Positions 8,001 to 19,399 are shown, numbered from the stretch's first letter. The stretch: 64,000 nt of DNA from Methylobacterium soli (GCF_008806385.1 NZ_VZZK01000020.1:43677-107676), one strand, 5' to 3'. Notes: generated from the sequence alone by a model not told the origin. A program made the numbers and translations.

Positions 8001-11000
8001 TCACCGCGCCGCCTCGATCGTCAGGGAGCCGAAGGCGGTGCGGCCGAAGCGCTCGGGGCGGTACATGTCCTCGATGGTGGCGCCGGGATGCACGTAGGTG
8101 CCGGGGGAGACCGCCCGGACCGTGTAGGCGGCGCTGAAGAAGGCCGATTGCTCCGGGGTCCGGTCGTAGGCCGCCACGAAGCGGTCGTCTCGGAACTCGG
8201 CATGGGCCGGCTGGACATCGGTCTTGGCCAAGGCGAGGCCCGCGAGCGTGTCCGCGTCGAGGAGCTTCGGGTTGTCGATCTCGAGGCCCGCCGGCAGGCG
8301 GTCGACGAGGAGGAGGCGCCCGGCGGTGGCGCGCGCCTCCGTCACCTTGAGGACCACGACGAGGCGGTCGTTCTGGCGGAGCGGCGCCCGGAGATCGACG
8401 GGGCTGCCGTCGAGCCGGAAGTAACTGCGCTCGACCGTGTAGCCCCGGGCCTCGGCGGGCTCGGGGGTGATCGGGTTGCCGCTGACGCTGAGCACCACCT
8501 GGGCCGGGGCGCGGCCCTCGTTCGTCACAGTCACGGGCTTGGCGTCGAGCGTCGCGCCCTTGTAGCTGCGTGCCAGCGTCCCGGGCTGGCGCGCGCCGTC
8601 GACCGCGAGGGCCAGCGTCTCGGCCTCCTTGGTCAGCCCCTCGGCGGCCAGCACCATCCAGGCATTCTCCTGGGTGCTGGTGGTGCGCCCGCTCGCCTGC
8701 TCCTCGCCGATCACGGCGGCGACGGGAGGCAGGGCCTCGCGGGTCAGGCCGGTCTCGGCCGCGAGCGCCAGGATCCCGGCACCGTCGCGCAGGCGCGAGC
8801 CGTAATCGGCCCGGTAGCTCTGCGTGTCGGGCGTGCTCTTCAGGGCGGCGAGGGCCGCGTCGAAGGCTTTCTGGGCCCGGCCGCGATCGCCGAGCAACGC
8901 CAGCGCCGCCGCGATCTGGGCGCGGGCCAGCGGCGTCTGGAAGTCGCCGATCCGGGTGTCGGCGAGGTAGCGCAGGTCGCCCATCACCGGCCGGCCGTTG
9001 CGGGCGAGCACGTAGGCCGCGTAGGCGAGGTCCATGCCGCCGTCGCGCACCTCCGTGGTGTTGGCGACCGCGTTGCGCAGGCGGTCGAGGGCGCTCGCGA
9101 AGGCCGGCTGGGGCACCGCGAAGCCGCGCTCGCGGGCGCGGGTCAGGAAGTCGGTGACGTAGGCGTTGAGCCAGAGGTCGTTCGTGCCGCCCACCGACCA
9201 GAGGCCGAAATCGCCCCCCGAATCCTGGCGCGCGAGCACCCGCTCGATCGCCTCGCGGATGCGCCCGTCGAGGGTGTCGTCGAGGGCGAGCCGGTCCATC
9301 GCGGCGAGGCGATTGACGTAGAGGAGCGGCATCGCCCGGCTGACGATCTGCTCCGAGCAGCCGTAAGGGTAGCGGTCGAGGGCCTGGAGCAGTGCCGGCA
9401 CGTCGAGGCCCGGCACCGCGCCGGCCCAGACCGAGACCGCGCCGGTGCCGGGCAGGATGTCGGCGAGCAGGGCGCTCGAGACCGTGAGGCTGGCGCCGGG
9501 CTCGAGCGGGCGGAGCGAGCGCCGCACCAGGGGGCCGGTGCCGGGCCCGACCGGCAGCGCGAAGCTCTGGCCGATGCCCGCGGGCAGGCCCGGCCCCGAG
9601 AGGGTGAGGTCGAGGCGGGCCGTGCCGGGTCCGGCCGCCGTGATCGGGATCACGAGCTGGCCTTTGGCCCCGGATTCGAGCGGCAGGACCGTGTGCACCG
9701 CCTCGGCGCCGACGAGGACGGGCCCCGACAGGTCGAGATCGACCGTGTAGGCGCCGCCCGCGCCCTCGACGTTGTCGAGGGCCACGAAGATGCGCGAGCG
9801 GTCGCCGACATTGAGGAAGCGCGGCAGGGTGCCGGTGAGGACCACGGGATCGCGGATGATGATGTCGGCCTGGGCCTGTCCGAAGCGGGTCCCGTCCCAG
9901 GCCGTCACCATGGCGCGGCCGGTGCCGTTGAAGGCGGGCAGCGGGAAGGTGACCTGCGCGGTCCCGTCCGGCCCCACGGCGACGATCCCCGAATAGAGGG
10001 CGAGCGGCGCCTGGGTCGGGGGTGAATCCGCAAGCTCGCCCGCGCCGCCATCGCCGCCGGAGCGGATGGCGCCGAGCGTCCCCTGCATCCCGTCGATCAG
10101 GTATCCGTAGAGGTCGCGGATCTCGGGGCCGAGCGCCTTCTGGCCGAAGAAATGCGCGAAGGGGTTCGGGGCCTCGTAGCGGGTCAGGTTGAGGATGCCG
10201 ACATCGACGAGCGCCACGCTGACCCGCGCCTCGGCCCCGGGTGCGAGGCCGGAAAGGCGGATCGGCAGGGTGAGGTCCTGGCGCGGGCGCGTCTTGGCCG
10301 GCGCGTCGAGGGCGACCGTGAGCGCCCGCTTGCCGGCATCGACCGAGAACCAGGCGAGCCCCAGGGCCCGGCCCGGCAGGCGCTTGGCCGCCTGGTCGAG
10401 GGGCCGGTAGGCGCTCGCCACCAGGTAGGCGCCCGCGCCCCATTCTGGCTTGACCGGGATGCTCACCGTGGTGCCGCCCTCGGGCACGCTCACGTCGAGG
10501 ATGTCGTGCACCGTGTCGCTGACGACCGCGAGGGTCGCCGTGCCCTTGAATTTCGGGGCGATCCGGGCCCGCAGGGTCTCGCCGGCCGCGTAGGCCCCCT
10601 TGTCGAGGGTGAGGTCGAGGAGGTCGGGCACGTCCGCCGTCTCGCCGCCGGTCCAGCCGACCCCGAAGGTGACGCTGACGGTGGCGGCCGGATGGCCGGG
10701 CAGGCTCGCCTCCAGGCGGTACTTGCCGAAGCTGACGGGGGCGCCGAGCCGGGCCGGCGCGTCCGCGCTCAGGTCGAGGCGCCCGTCGGCGATGCGGCGG
10801 ACCGATTTCACGGGCTCGAAGGACCAGCGGCCGTCCGCGCGGTACCATTGATAGGTCTGGTCCAGGCGCGACAGGGTCCAGACCACGCCGGAGGCCGGGA
10901 GCCGGCGCCCGTCAGGGGCTGCCAGCACGAGGTCGAAGCTCGCGGTGCCGCCCTCCTGCAGATCCCCCTTGAAGCCCTTGCGGAGGGCGAGCACGGGCGC

Positions 11001-13349
11001 ATCGGGCAGGATCGGAAGGGTGAGGCTCCGGCTGAGCGCCCGCCCGCCCGGCTCGCCGACCTGGAGGGTGATGCGCGCCTCGGTTGGGCGGGGGCTCGCC
11101 AGCGCCTGGACCGGCACCGTGAGGCTGGCATGGCCCTTGGCATCCGTGACGGCCTTCTCCTCGATCTCGGCGGTGTTCGCCTCGACGGCCTCGTCATCGA
11201 GGCCGACCGCGAAGCCCTCCAGCCCCTTGATGCCGCTGGCGCTCGCCGCCTGCACGACGACGCTGCCCGAGACGTCGAGGCCGGCGCCCGGCGCGCCGTA
11301 AAGATAGCGGGCCGCGACCTCGATCCGGGCCGGCTCGCCCTGGCGCAAAGCCGGCGCCTTCGGGCTGAGGCTCACCTCCAGGCGCTCCGGCACGTAATCC
11401 TCGACGAGGAAGCTCGCCTCGCCGATGGCCGGCGCCTTCGGGTCGGTATGGGCGGAGACCCGCCAGGTGCCGTGCTGGGCACCGGGCAGGAGGGCGAGCG
11501 GCAGGGCCCGCCCGCCGAGGCCCTGGTCGGCCACCTGCACGCGGCGGTACTCGACGCCGTCCGGTCGCCGCACCACCAGGGTGAGGGGCAGGCTCGGCAC
11601 CGCGGCCCCGCGCGCGTCGCGCAGGAGGGCGGTGAGCTGCACGGTCTCGCCCGAGCGGTAGACGCCGCGCTCGGGGAAGACGTAGGCGTCGACGGCGCCG
11701 GGTGCGGGCCGTCCCTTCACGCCCCGGTCGGTCAGGTCGAAGGCGGTCTGGGCGAGGTCGAGGAAGCCGTAATCGTCGCCGAGCTGCGCCACCACGAGGC
11801 CCGGCGCGATGCCGCCCTCCCCGCGGGCGAGGCCCGGATCGAAGGCGGCGTGGCCCTGCGCGTCGGTCTTGCGCGTCGCCAAGACCTCGTTGTTGCGCGC
11901 GATCAGGCGGATCTCGGCACCCGGCACCACGGCGGCGCTCGCGAGGGAGCGGGCGAAGACGTGGACGCCGTCACGGCCCTTGAAGGCGGTTAGTCCGAGA
12001 TCCGAGACCACGAACCACTGGGTCGCCTGCTGCTCGTAGCCGCCGGATTCCTCGTCGGTGGACGCGACGCTGCCGCTCGGGCGTGCCAGCATGATGTAGA
12101 GGCCGGGCTCCAGCTTGCCGACCGCCTGGAGCACCGGGAAGGCGGTGACGACCTCCTGGTTCAGCTCGCCCTTGGCGGTGTCGAGGCTGCCCTTCCAGAT
12201 CTGCTGGCCCTTCTGGTCTGCGATGGTTCGGGCGGTGGCGCCGTTGAGTTGGCCGAGGAACTCCTCGGAGCGCAGCGAGGGCAGCAGGCCGCGGTCGCCG
12301 ATGCGCAGCACCTCGACATCGAGCTTGGGCGCGTTCACGGAGACCAGGGGCACGCCGGCCTGGCCGGTGCGGGGCAGGACGTAGTTGCGGCCGGTGAAGC
12401 GCACCTGGGGCGAGCGGTCCCGGACGTAGATCTCGTAATCGGCCGATTTCAGCAGGGCCTCGCCGACGCCGGACGGCAGGCCCTCGCGCAGCACGAAGGC
12501 GTAGCGGGCGCCGTGCTTCAGCCCGTCGACGCAGACCTGGCTGCCCTCGGCCGTGACGGCGGCGTTCGACGCGCCCGAGACGGCCACGAAGGGGGCGAAA
12601 TCGGTCTTGGGCGCGAGGCTCTCGGAGAACTGGAAGCAGGCGCGCGGCGAGGCCGCGTCCGAATCCACCTTGTAGTCGAGGATGCGGAAGCCGTGCTCGG
12701 CGCGGACCGCGTCATAGGTCTCGCGCACCGCGGCGACGTCGTCGAGGGCGAGGCTCGCCCAGTAGGCTTCCAGCGCCGAGCGCCATTCCGACTGGGTGCC
12801 GTAGGCCTCGGCCAGGACCCCCAGGGCCTCGGCCTCGGCGGGCGCCGTCCTGGCGCGCCAATAGGCCTGGTAGGCGGCGGCCAAGGCCCGCCCGCGCAGG
12901 CGCGTCCGGCTCTGGTAATCGCCCTGCGCCTCGTCGGCGCCGGCCGCATCGGCGGCCCGCGCATAGGCGAGCCAGTTCTGCGGATCGGCGGGGTCGGCCG
13001 CCACGGCCGCCGTGAGCGGCAGCAGGGCCTCGACTGGCTTCTCGGCCTCGATCAAAGCCTCGCCGGCTCTGCGGGACTGGGCGGCGGGCTTCTGCGCGGC
13101 CGTGCCGGCCTCAGTCCTCAGCGCCGTCTCCAGCCGGACGCCCGCGCTCGCGAGGCTCTCGCGCAGGAAGCTCTTCTGCGGGGCGGCGGCCTTCTGCGGG
13201 GCGGCCTTCGGGGCGGTGCGGGCGGAGGGAGTGAGCGGGGCCTGCGCGAGAACCGGGAGCGCCAGGGCCCCGCTCCAGGCGAGCGCGCCCGCGATGAGGC
13301 CGATCCGGCGCCCGAACCGTGAAGACCCGACCATGACCCGACCCCGCAT
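8001..13349 (-). CDS. Bacterial alpha-2-macroglobulin family protein
   Basis: Giant periplasmic protease-trapping protein (1782 residues), the bacterial counterpart of alpha-2-macroglobulin (YfhM/MagD type). A signal peptide (about residues 10-37, ending LPVLAQA) leads into MG/bait-region domains, then the thioester domain with GCSEQ, where Cys1331 and the Gln form the expected internal thioester. No Cys follows the signal peptide, so unlike E. coli YfhM it is probably soluble, not a lipoprotein. ATG 13349 follows a G-rich ribosome site; ATG 13334 would also give a signal peptide. It sits upstream of pbpC as in many genomes, supporting a joint role in envelope defence. Confidence 0.93.
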   Translation of the reverse strand: MRGRVMVGSSRFGRRIGLIAGALAWSGALALPVLAQAPLTPSARTAPKAAPQKAAAPQKSFLRESLASAGVRLETALRTEAGTAAQKPAAQSRRAGEALIEAEKPVEALLPLTAAVAADPADPQNWLAYARAADAAGADEAQGDYQSRTRLRGRALAAAYQAYWRARTAPAEAEALGVLAEAYGTQSEWRSALEAYWASLALDDVAAVRETYDAVRAEHGFRILDYKVDSDAASPRACFQFSESLAPKTDFAPFVAVSGASNAAVTAEGSQVCVDGLKHGARYAFVLREGLPSGVGEALLKSADYEIYVRDRSPQVRFTGRNYVLPRTGQAGVPLVSVNAPKLDVEVLRIGDRGLLPSLRSEEFLGQLNGATARTIADQKGQQIWKGSLDTAKGELNQEVVTAFPVLQAVGKLEPGLYIMLARPSGSVASTDEESGGYEQQATQWFVVSDLGLTAFKGRDGVHVFARSLASAAVVPGAEIRLIARNNEVLATRKTDAQGHAAFDPGLARGEGGIAPGLVVAQLGDDYGFLDLAQTAFDLTDRGVKGRPAPGAVDAYVFPERGVYRSGETVQLTALLRDARGAAVPSLPLTLVVRRPDGVEYRRVQVADQGLGGRALPLALLPGAQHGTWRVSAHTDPKAPAIGEASFLVEDYVPERLEVSLSPKAPALRQGEPARIEVAARYLYGAPGAGLDVSGSVVVQAASASGIKGLEGFAVGLDDEAVEANTAEIEEKAVTDAKGHASLTVPVQALASPRPTEARITLQVGEPGGRALSRSLTLPILPDAPVLALRKGFKGDLQEGGTASFDLVLAAPDGRRLPASGVVWTLSRLDQTYQWYRADGRWSFEPVKSVRRIADGRLDLSADAPARLGAPVSFGKYRLEASLPGHPAATVSVTFGVGWTGGETADVPDLLDLTLDKGAYAAGETLRARIAPKFKGTATLAVVSDTVHDILDVSVPEGGTTVSIPVKPEWGAGAYLVASAYRPLDQAAKRLPGRALGLAWFSVDAGKRALTVALDAPAKTRPRQDLTLPIRLSGLAPGAEARVSVALVDVGILNLTRYEAPNPFAHFFGQKALGPEIRDLYGYLIDGMQGTLGAIRSGGDGGAGELADSPPTQAPLALYSGIVAVGPDGTAQVTFPLPAFNGTGRAMVTAWDGTRFGQAQADIIIRDPVVLTGTLPRFLNVGDRSRIFVALDNVEGAGGAYTVDLDLSGPVLVGAEAVHTVLPLESGAKGQLVIPITAAGPGTARLDLTLSGPGLPAGIGQSFALPVGPGTGPLVRRSLRPLEPGASLTVSSALLADILPGTGAVSVWAGAVPGLDVPALLQALDRYPYGCSEQIVSRAMPLLYVNRLAAMDRLALDDTLDGRIREAIERVLARQDSGGDFGLWSVGGTNDLWLNAYVTDFLTRARERGFAVPQPAFASALDRLRNAVANTTEVRDGGMDLAYAAYVLARNGRPVMGDLRYLADTRIGDFQTPLARAQIAAALALLGDRGRAQKAFDAALAALKSTPDTQSYRADYGSRLRDGAGILALAAETGLTREALPPVAAVIGEEQASGRTTSTQENAWMVLAAEGLTKEAETLALAVDGARQPGTLARSYKGATLDAKPVTVTNEGRAPAQVVLSVSGNPITPEPAEARGYTVERSYFRLDGSPVDLRAPLRQNDRLVVVLKVTEARATAGRLLLVDRLPAGLEIDNPKLLDADTLAGLALAKTDVQPAHAEFRDDRFVAAYDRTPEQSAFFSAAYTVRAVSPGTYVHPGATIEDMYRPERFGRTAFGSLTIEAAR

Positions 13350-13526
13350 GACCGTTCCCCCCGATTGGCGACGCACGGGCAGCAATTCCGGCCGCTCCCC
13401 CACGGCCGCGAGCCTAGCACCTGCCGCAGGGGCCGCAATGCTCCGGGAGGCCGTCGCGGCGGGCGCTGGCCATCCGTCCCCGGCTCTGCCAGTTTCCCGG
13501 TCCCCAAAGGTCGGAGATCAGATCGG

Positions 13527-15026
13527 ATGGCGCGCCGCCCACGCTTCGGCTTCGTGACCGGCCTCGCGGCGGCGCTCCTCAGCGCGACCGGCGCCGGCGC
13601 GCAGGCGCCGGCACCTCGGCCGAAGCCGGCCCCCGCCGCAGCGCCCGCCCAGCCCGACCCCGCCTACGAGGCCGCCAGGACCGCGTTCGAGGCGCTGCCC
13701 GAGACCGAGCGCAAGGGCTTGCAGGACGCGCTGATCTGGACCGGCGACTACAACAGCGTGGTGTCCGGCGCCTTCGGGCGGCGCAGCTTCGAGGCGCTGA
13801 ACGCCTTCCGGGCGCGCACGGCCCCGACCGCGACGGACCCGCTGGAGCCGCGCCTGCGGGCCGCGATCCTGGCGGCGGGCGAGGCGGCCCGCAAGGCGGC
13901 GCGCTTCACGGTGAAGCCCGACCCGGCGAGCGGCGCGGTCCTGGGCCTGCCCGAGCGCTGGTTCACGACGCGCAATTCCCTGGCGGGCGGCACCCGCTGG
14001 CAGAGCGCGGACGGGCGCGTCACCCTGGAGAGCCGCGCCTTCGCCCCCGGCGAGACCGATCTCGACGCCCTGTTCGAGCGGGCGACCGCGCCCCTCAACG
14101 ACCGCCGGGTGACCTACAAGTTGAAGCGCGCCGATTTCATCGTGGTGACGGCCGAGACCGCGGCGGGCAAGTCCTACATCCGCTACGCCGCCGGCCCCGA
14201 GGGAATCCGCGGCTTCGCGCTCGGCTACGACAAGGCGCTCGCGGGCGAGATCGACCGCCTCGTCATCGCGATCGCCAACAGCTTCGTGCCGTTCCCGAGC
14301 GCGGCCGCCCCACTGAGCGCATCCGCTCCGGCCCCGCAGGCGAGCGCCAAGGCGGTCCCGGCCGCGAGCCAGACCCCCGCGGTTGCGCGGGCTCCCGCGG
14401 CGGCGGCAAGCCCGGCACAGGCCCCCGCGACCCAGGCCGCCGCGACCCAGGTCCCGGCGCCTCAAGTCCCTCTGGCGACCGGGATCGCGGTGGCGCCGGG
14501 CCGGGTGCTCACGGTCGCGCAGGCGCTTGAAGGCTGCGCGGCACCGCACGTCGGCGCTCTGCCGGCCCGGGTGCTGGCGTCCGATCCGGCCCGCGGCCTC
14601 GCGCTCCTGGAAGCCGGTGCGGTGCGCGTGGTCGCACCGCTCGCCCCCCGGGAAAAACCGGTGGCGGAGGGCGACGCCCTCGTGGTGGTGGTGGCCGATG
14701 CGAGCGGGATCTCGGTGGCGCCGGGATCGGGCGCGTCGGCGGGCGGCGTGTTCGCCCCGCTCCAGCCCGGCGCGGCCGGGGCGCCGGTGCTCGACCGCGC
14801 CGGGGCGCTCGTCGGCCTTGTGGCACGGTTTCCCGCATCACCCCGCCTGGTCGCCGGGGTGATGCCGCCGACGAGCCAGCCGCTGATCGCGGCCGGCACG
14901 GTCGCGGCGTTCCTGGGCGAGCACGGCGTCGCCTCCGCTCAGCCCCCGACCGGGAGCCTCGCGAGTCTCGGGGCCGTGACGGCACCGCTCACGGGTGCCG
15001 TCACGGCGATTTGGTGCGGGCGATAG
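13527..15026 (+). CDS. Secreted trypsin-like protein lacking the catalytic triad
   Basis: A 499-residue exported protein: signal peptide FVTGLAAALLSATGAGAQA, an Ala/Pro linker, an N-terminal domain with a peptidoglycan-binding-like helix (LIWTGDYNSVVSGAFGRRS), a middle alpha/beta region, a second Ala/Pro-rich linker near residues 255-305, and a C-terminal segment that reads like a trypsin/DegP fold. In that segment the expected catalytic His after LT.A is Gln332 (VLTVAQAL) and the GNSGGP motif reads GAAGAP (Ala417 for Ser), so proteolysis is unlikely. ATG 13527 directly precedes the signal peptide. Divergent from the macroglobulin gene. Probably a binding or scaffold protein; function unknown. 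Confidence 0.75.
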   Translation: MARRPRFGFVTGLAAALLSATGAGAQAPAPRPKPAPAAAPAQPDPAYEAARTAFEALPETERKGLQDALIWTGDYNSVVSGAFGRRSFEALNAFRARTAPTATDPLEPRLRAAILAAGEAARKAARFTVKPDPASGAVLGLPERWFTTRNSLAGGTRWQSADGRVTLESRAFAPGETDLDALFERATAPLNDRRVTYKLKRADFIVVTAETAAGKSYIRYAAGPEGIRGFALGYDKALAGEIDRLVIAIANSFVPFPSAAAPLSASAPAPQASAKAVPAASQTPAVARAPAAAASPAQAPATQAAATQVPAPQVPLATGIAVAPGRVLTVAQALEGCAAPHVGALPARVLASDPARGLALLEAGAVRVVAPLAPREKPVAEGDALVVVVADASGISVAPGSGASAGGVFAPLQPGAAGAPVLDRAGALVGLVARFPASPRLVAGVMPPTSQPLIAAGTVAAFLGEHGVASAQPPTGSLASLGAVTAPLTGAVTAIWCGR

Positions 15027-15066
15027 GTCCCGGGCGGGCGATGAATCCTTGCGGCGATCCTCCGGT

Positions 15067-15222
15067 TCAGAGGCGCCCGGTCACCAGCAGGACGATCAGG
15101 ATGATCACGAGCAGGCCGCCGAGGCCGAAGCTCGGGCCTCGGTAGGCGCCGCCGCCGAGGAAGTTGCCGCCGCCGAGGACGATCAGGATCAGGACGATCA
15201 GCAGAATGGTGGTCAGGGTCAT
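15067..15222 (-). CDS. Small DUF3309 membrane protein
   Basis: A 51-residue protein made of two hydrophobic stretches (TILLIVLILIVLGGG and GLLVIILIVLLVTG) joined by a Gly/aromatic loop, the pattern of the DUF3309 family common in alphaproteobacteria. Function unknown; presumably an inner-membrane protein. The ATG at 15222 follows a CCGGAGAT ribosome site; an upstream ATG at 15282 would add 20 polar residues and is less likely. Confidence 0.75.
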   Translation of the reverse strand: MTLTTILLIVLILIVLGGGNFLGGGAYRGPSFGLGGLLVIILIVLLVTGRL

Positions 15223-15383
15223 GGACGTGATCTCCGGTCGGCCCGCAGATAGGTCCATCTGACGCGAGCTTGACGGTTCCAACGTCGCCTGGGCCGATTC
15301 CGTTCAACGCCGCGATGCAGTTCAGCCAGAATGATGTGGATCAGCCACACCTTTCAGACGTGCGGGCCTCGCCGGTGCCGGTG

Positions 15384-16433
15384 TCAGGCCTGCCAGTCCG
15401 GCAAGGGACCCGCCTGGGCCTCCAGCCAATCCGGCGTCGGCAGGTCGCGCGCGCGCAGGAAATCCGGGTTGAACAGCTTCGAGGCGTAGCGCGCCGCGCC
15501 GTCGCACAAGATGGTCGCGATGGTGTGGCCGGGCCCGAGCACGCGCGCGAGGCGGATCGCCCCCGCCACGTTGATGCCGGAGGAGCCGCCGAGGGACAGC
15601 CCCTCCTCCCGCATCAGCGCGAAGACGATGTCGAGGGCCTCCCGGTCGGGGATGCGGAAGGAATGGTCGGGGCGGAAGCCCGCGAGGTTTCCGGTCACCC
15701 GGCCCTGGCCGATGCCTTCCGTGATCGACGATCCCTCCGCCGCGAGGGTTCCGGTGGTGTAATAGGCGTGGAGGGCCGAGCCGTCCGGGTCCGAGAGCGC
15801 GATCGCCACCGCGGGGTTGCGGGCGCGCAGGGCCTCGGCGACACCCGCCAGCGTGCCCCCGGTGCCGGCCGCGCAGACGAAGCCGTCGAGGCGCCCGCCC
15901 GTGGCCGCGTGGAGTTCGGGGCCGGTCCCCTCCAGATGGGCGCGGCGGTTGGCGATGTTGTCGAACTGGTCGGCGAAGAAGGCGCCGGCGGGCTCCGTCT
16001 CGGCCAGCCGCCCGGCGAGGCGGCGCGCGACGTGGACGTAGTTGTTCGGGTTGGCGAAGGGCACCGCCGGCACCTCGACGAGGCGCGCGCCCGCGAGCCG
16101 CAGGGTCTGCTTCTTCTCGGCCGACTGGGTCTCCGGGATGACGATGAGGGTGCGGTAACCCCGTACGCTCGCGACCAGGGCCAGGCCGATCCCGGTATTG
16201 CCGGCCGTGCCCTCCACGATGGTGCCGCCGGGCCGGATCAGCCCGCGCGCCTCCGCGTCCTGCACGATCGAGAGCGCGGCCCTGTCCTTCACCGAGAGGC
16301 CCGGATTCAGGAACTCGGCCTTGCCGAGGATCGTGCAGCCGGTCTCTTCCGAGGCCCGGCGCAAGCGGATCAGGGGCGTGCCGCCGATGGCGGCGAGGAT
16401 GTCGGGGCGGGGGGCGGTCAGGGGCGCGCTCAC
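15384..16433 (-). CDS. cysK: Cysteine synthase (O-acetylserine sulfhydrylase)
   Basis: PLP enzyme joining sulfide to O-acetylserine to make cysteine. The 349 residues carry the PLP-Lys region LSVKDRAAL, the substrate/phosphate loop GTAGNTGIGLAL, and GGSSGINVAG near residue 265. A GTG start at 16433 is used (SAPLTAPRPDILAAIGGTPLIRL follows). The C-terminal extension after LCDGAARYASKLFNP is typical of alphaproteobacterial CysK-like enzymes; a cystathionine-beta-synthase-like relative cannot be excluded. It lies 168 bases downstream of the sulfate transporter genes on the same strand, consistent with one sulfur-assimilation unit. Confidence 0.88.
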   Translation of the reverse strand: MSAPLTAPRPDILAAIGGTPLIRLRRASEETGCTILGKAEFLNPGLSVKDRAALSIVQDAEARGLIRPGGTIVEGTAGNTGIGLALVASVRGYRTLIVIPETQSAEKKQTLRLAGARLVEVPAVPFANPNNYVHVARRLAGRLAETEPAGAFFADQFDNIANRRAHLEGTGPELHAATGGRLDGFVCAAGTGGTLAGVAEALRARNPAVAIALSDPDGSALHAYYTTGTLAAEGSSITEGIGQGRVTGNLAGFRPDHSFRIPDREALDIVFALMREEGLSLGGSSGINVAGAIRLARVLGPGHTIATILCDGAARYASKLFNPDFLRARDLPTPDWLEAQAGPLPDWQA

Positions 16434-16601
16434 GGGTGCGGGTCGTCGAATCCGAGAAGGTATGAGGCAGCTTTCGCCGATTGGCGACTCTCTGCGGATC
16501 TTGCGGGGCCTCCGGCCGTCCCGGAGGGATGGCGCGACGGGATCCTGGCCGCGGCACGCGCGTCCCGGCCCTCGCTCCGGGGGAACGCGCGTCTCGACAG
16601 C

Positions 16602-17726
<1,125 letters not shown>

Positions 17727-18535
17727 GGCCGGCGAGGAGGGAGGCGACGGCGAAAGCGGCAACGAAGTTGTATTCATTGTAGAGGATCTCCACGTGGAGC
17801 GGGAGCGTGTTGGTGAGGCCCCGGATGTGGCCCGACACCACCGAGACGGCGCCGAATTCGCCCATCGCGCGGGCGTTACAGAGGAGGACGCTGTAGAGGA
17901 GGCCCCAGCGGATGTTGGGCAGCGTCACCGTCAGGAAGGCGTGGAAACCCGATGCGCCGAGCGTCAGGGCCGCCTCCTCGTCCGTGGTGCCCTGCTCCTG
18001 CATCAGGGGGATCAGCTCGCGGGCGACGAACGGGAAGGTGACGAAGATCGTGGCCAGAACGATGCCCGGCACCGCGAAGATGATCTGGATGCCGTGCTCG
18101 ATGAAGAAGGCCCCGAACAGGCCCTGCGAGCCGAAGATCAGCACGTAGATCATCCCCGACACCACCGGCGAGACCGAGAAGGGCAGATCGATCAGGGTGA
18201 TCAGCAGGCTTTTTCCCGCAAACTCGAACTTGGCGATGGCCCAGGCCGCCGCGACCCCGAAGACGAGGTTGAACGGCACCGCGATGGCCGCGACCGTCAG
18301 CGTCAGGCGGATCGCCGAGAGGGCGTCGGGCTCTCGGAAGGCCGCCAGATAGGCGCCCCAACCGCGGGCGAGCGCCTGGGCGAAGACCGTGAACAGCGGC
18401 AGGACCAGGAACAGCGCCAGGAAGACGATCGCGAGGCTCGTCAGGACCCAGCGCACGGCGCGGCCCTCGGTGACGACGCTCCGGACCCGGTCCTCGGCCC
18501 GCGGCGCGTCGATGGGCAGGGAGGCGCCGAGACCC

Positions 18536-19390
18536 TCAGACATATCCGAATCTCCGCCGGCTCCAGGCCTGGATCAGGTTGATGGCGAGCAGCGTCAGGA
18601 AGGAGATCGCCAGCATGATCGTGGCGATGGCGGCCGCGCCCGCGTAGTCGAATTCCGAGAGCTTGATGACGATGAGCAGCGGCGCGATCTCGGAGACGTA
18701 AGGTAGGTTTCCGGCGATGAAGATGATCGAGCCGTACTCGCCGACGCCCCGCGCGAAGGCGAGGGCGAAGCCGGTGAGCACCGCCGGGATCAGCGGCGGC
18801 AGCACCACCCGCACCAGCGTCATGCGGCGCGTCGCCCCGAGGGTGGCGGAGGCCTCCTCCACCTCCTTGTCGATCTCGGTGATGAGCGGCTGCACCGTGC
18901 GCACCGCGAAGGGCAGGCCGATGAACACCATGGCGATGAAGATGCCGAGGGGCGTGTAGGCCGCCTGGATGCCGAGCTTGGCGAGCTGCGCGCCGACGAG
19001 GCCCGTCGGCGCGTAGAGGGAGGCCAGCGCGATGCCGGCAACCGCCGTCGGCAGCGCGAAGGGCAGGTCGACCACCGCGTCGACGATCTTGCGGCCCGGG
19101 AACCGGTAGCGGCTCAGGACCCAGGCCACGATGAAGCCGAAGACCGAGGCGGTCAGCGCGGCGAGCAGCGAGACGCCGAAGCTGACCCGCAGGGCGCTCG
19201 CCACCCGCGGGTCGGTGGCGACGGCGACGATGCCCGAGAGGCCGATCTCCGAGGACTTCACCACCAAGGCGGCGAGGGGCAGGAGCACGATCAGGCTCAG
19301 GCATGTCAGCGTGTAGCCGAAGGTGAGCCCGAAGCCCGGGATCACGCTCGGCCGGCGGAAGTGCCGTTTCGGGCGCGGCGCATCGACCAT
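18536..19390 (-). CDS. cysT: Sulfate ABC transporter permease CysT (CysU)
   Basis: Second permease of the sulfate importer, 284 residues with about six transmembrane helices, beginning with a basic N terminus (KRHFRRPSVIPGFGLTFGYT). The EAA loop reads EEASATLGATRRMTLVRVVLPP. Only 9 bases separate its start from the stop of the binding-protein gene, and it overlaps cysW by 8 bases, so sbp, cysT, cysW and cysA should form one transcript. Confidence 0.93.
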   Translation of the reverse strand: MVDAPRPKRHFRRPSVIPGFGLTFGYTLTCLSLIVLLPLAALVVKSSEIGLSGIVAVATDPRVASALRVSFGVSLLAALTASVFGFIVAWVLSRYRFPGRKIVDAVVDLPFALPTAVAGIALASLYAPTGLVGAQLAKLGIQAAYTPLGIFIAMVFIGLPFAVRTVQPLITEIDKEVEEASATLGATRRMTLVRVVLPPLIPAVLTGFALAFARGVGEYGSIIFIAGNLPYVSEIAPLLIVIKLSEFDYAGAAAIATIMLAISFLTLLAINLIQAWSRRRFGYV

Positions 19391-19399
19391 GGCCTGCTC

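Noticed and set aside
6579..10025. Very long open frame on the + strand across pbpC and the macroglobulin gene
   Set aside because: Antisense shadow in GC-rich DNA: Arg/Gly/Ala/His-rich, no domains, and it crosses the intergenic repeat and two well-supported genes.
10152..11993. Open frame of about 600 codons opposite the macroglobulin gene
   Set aside because: Same reason; composition is that of a shadow frame and no start context is present.
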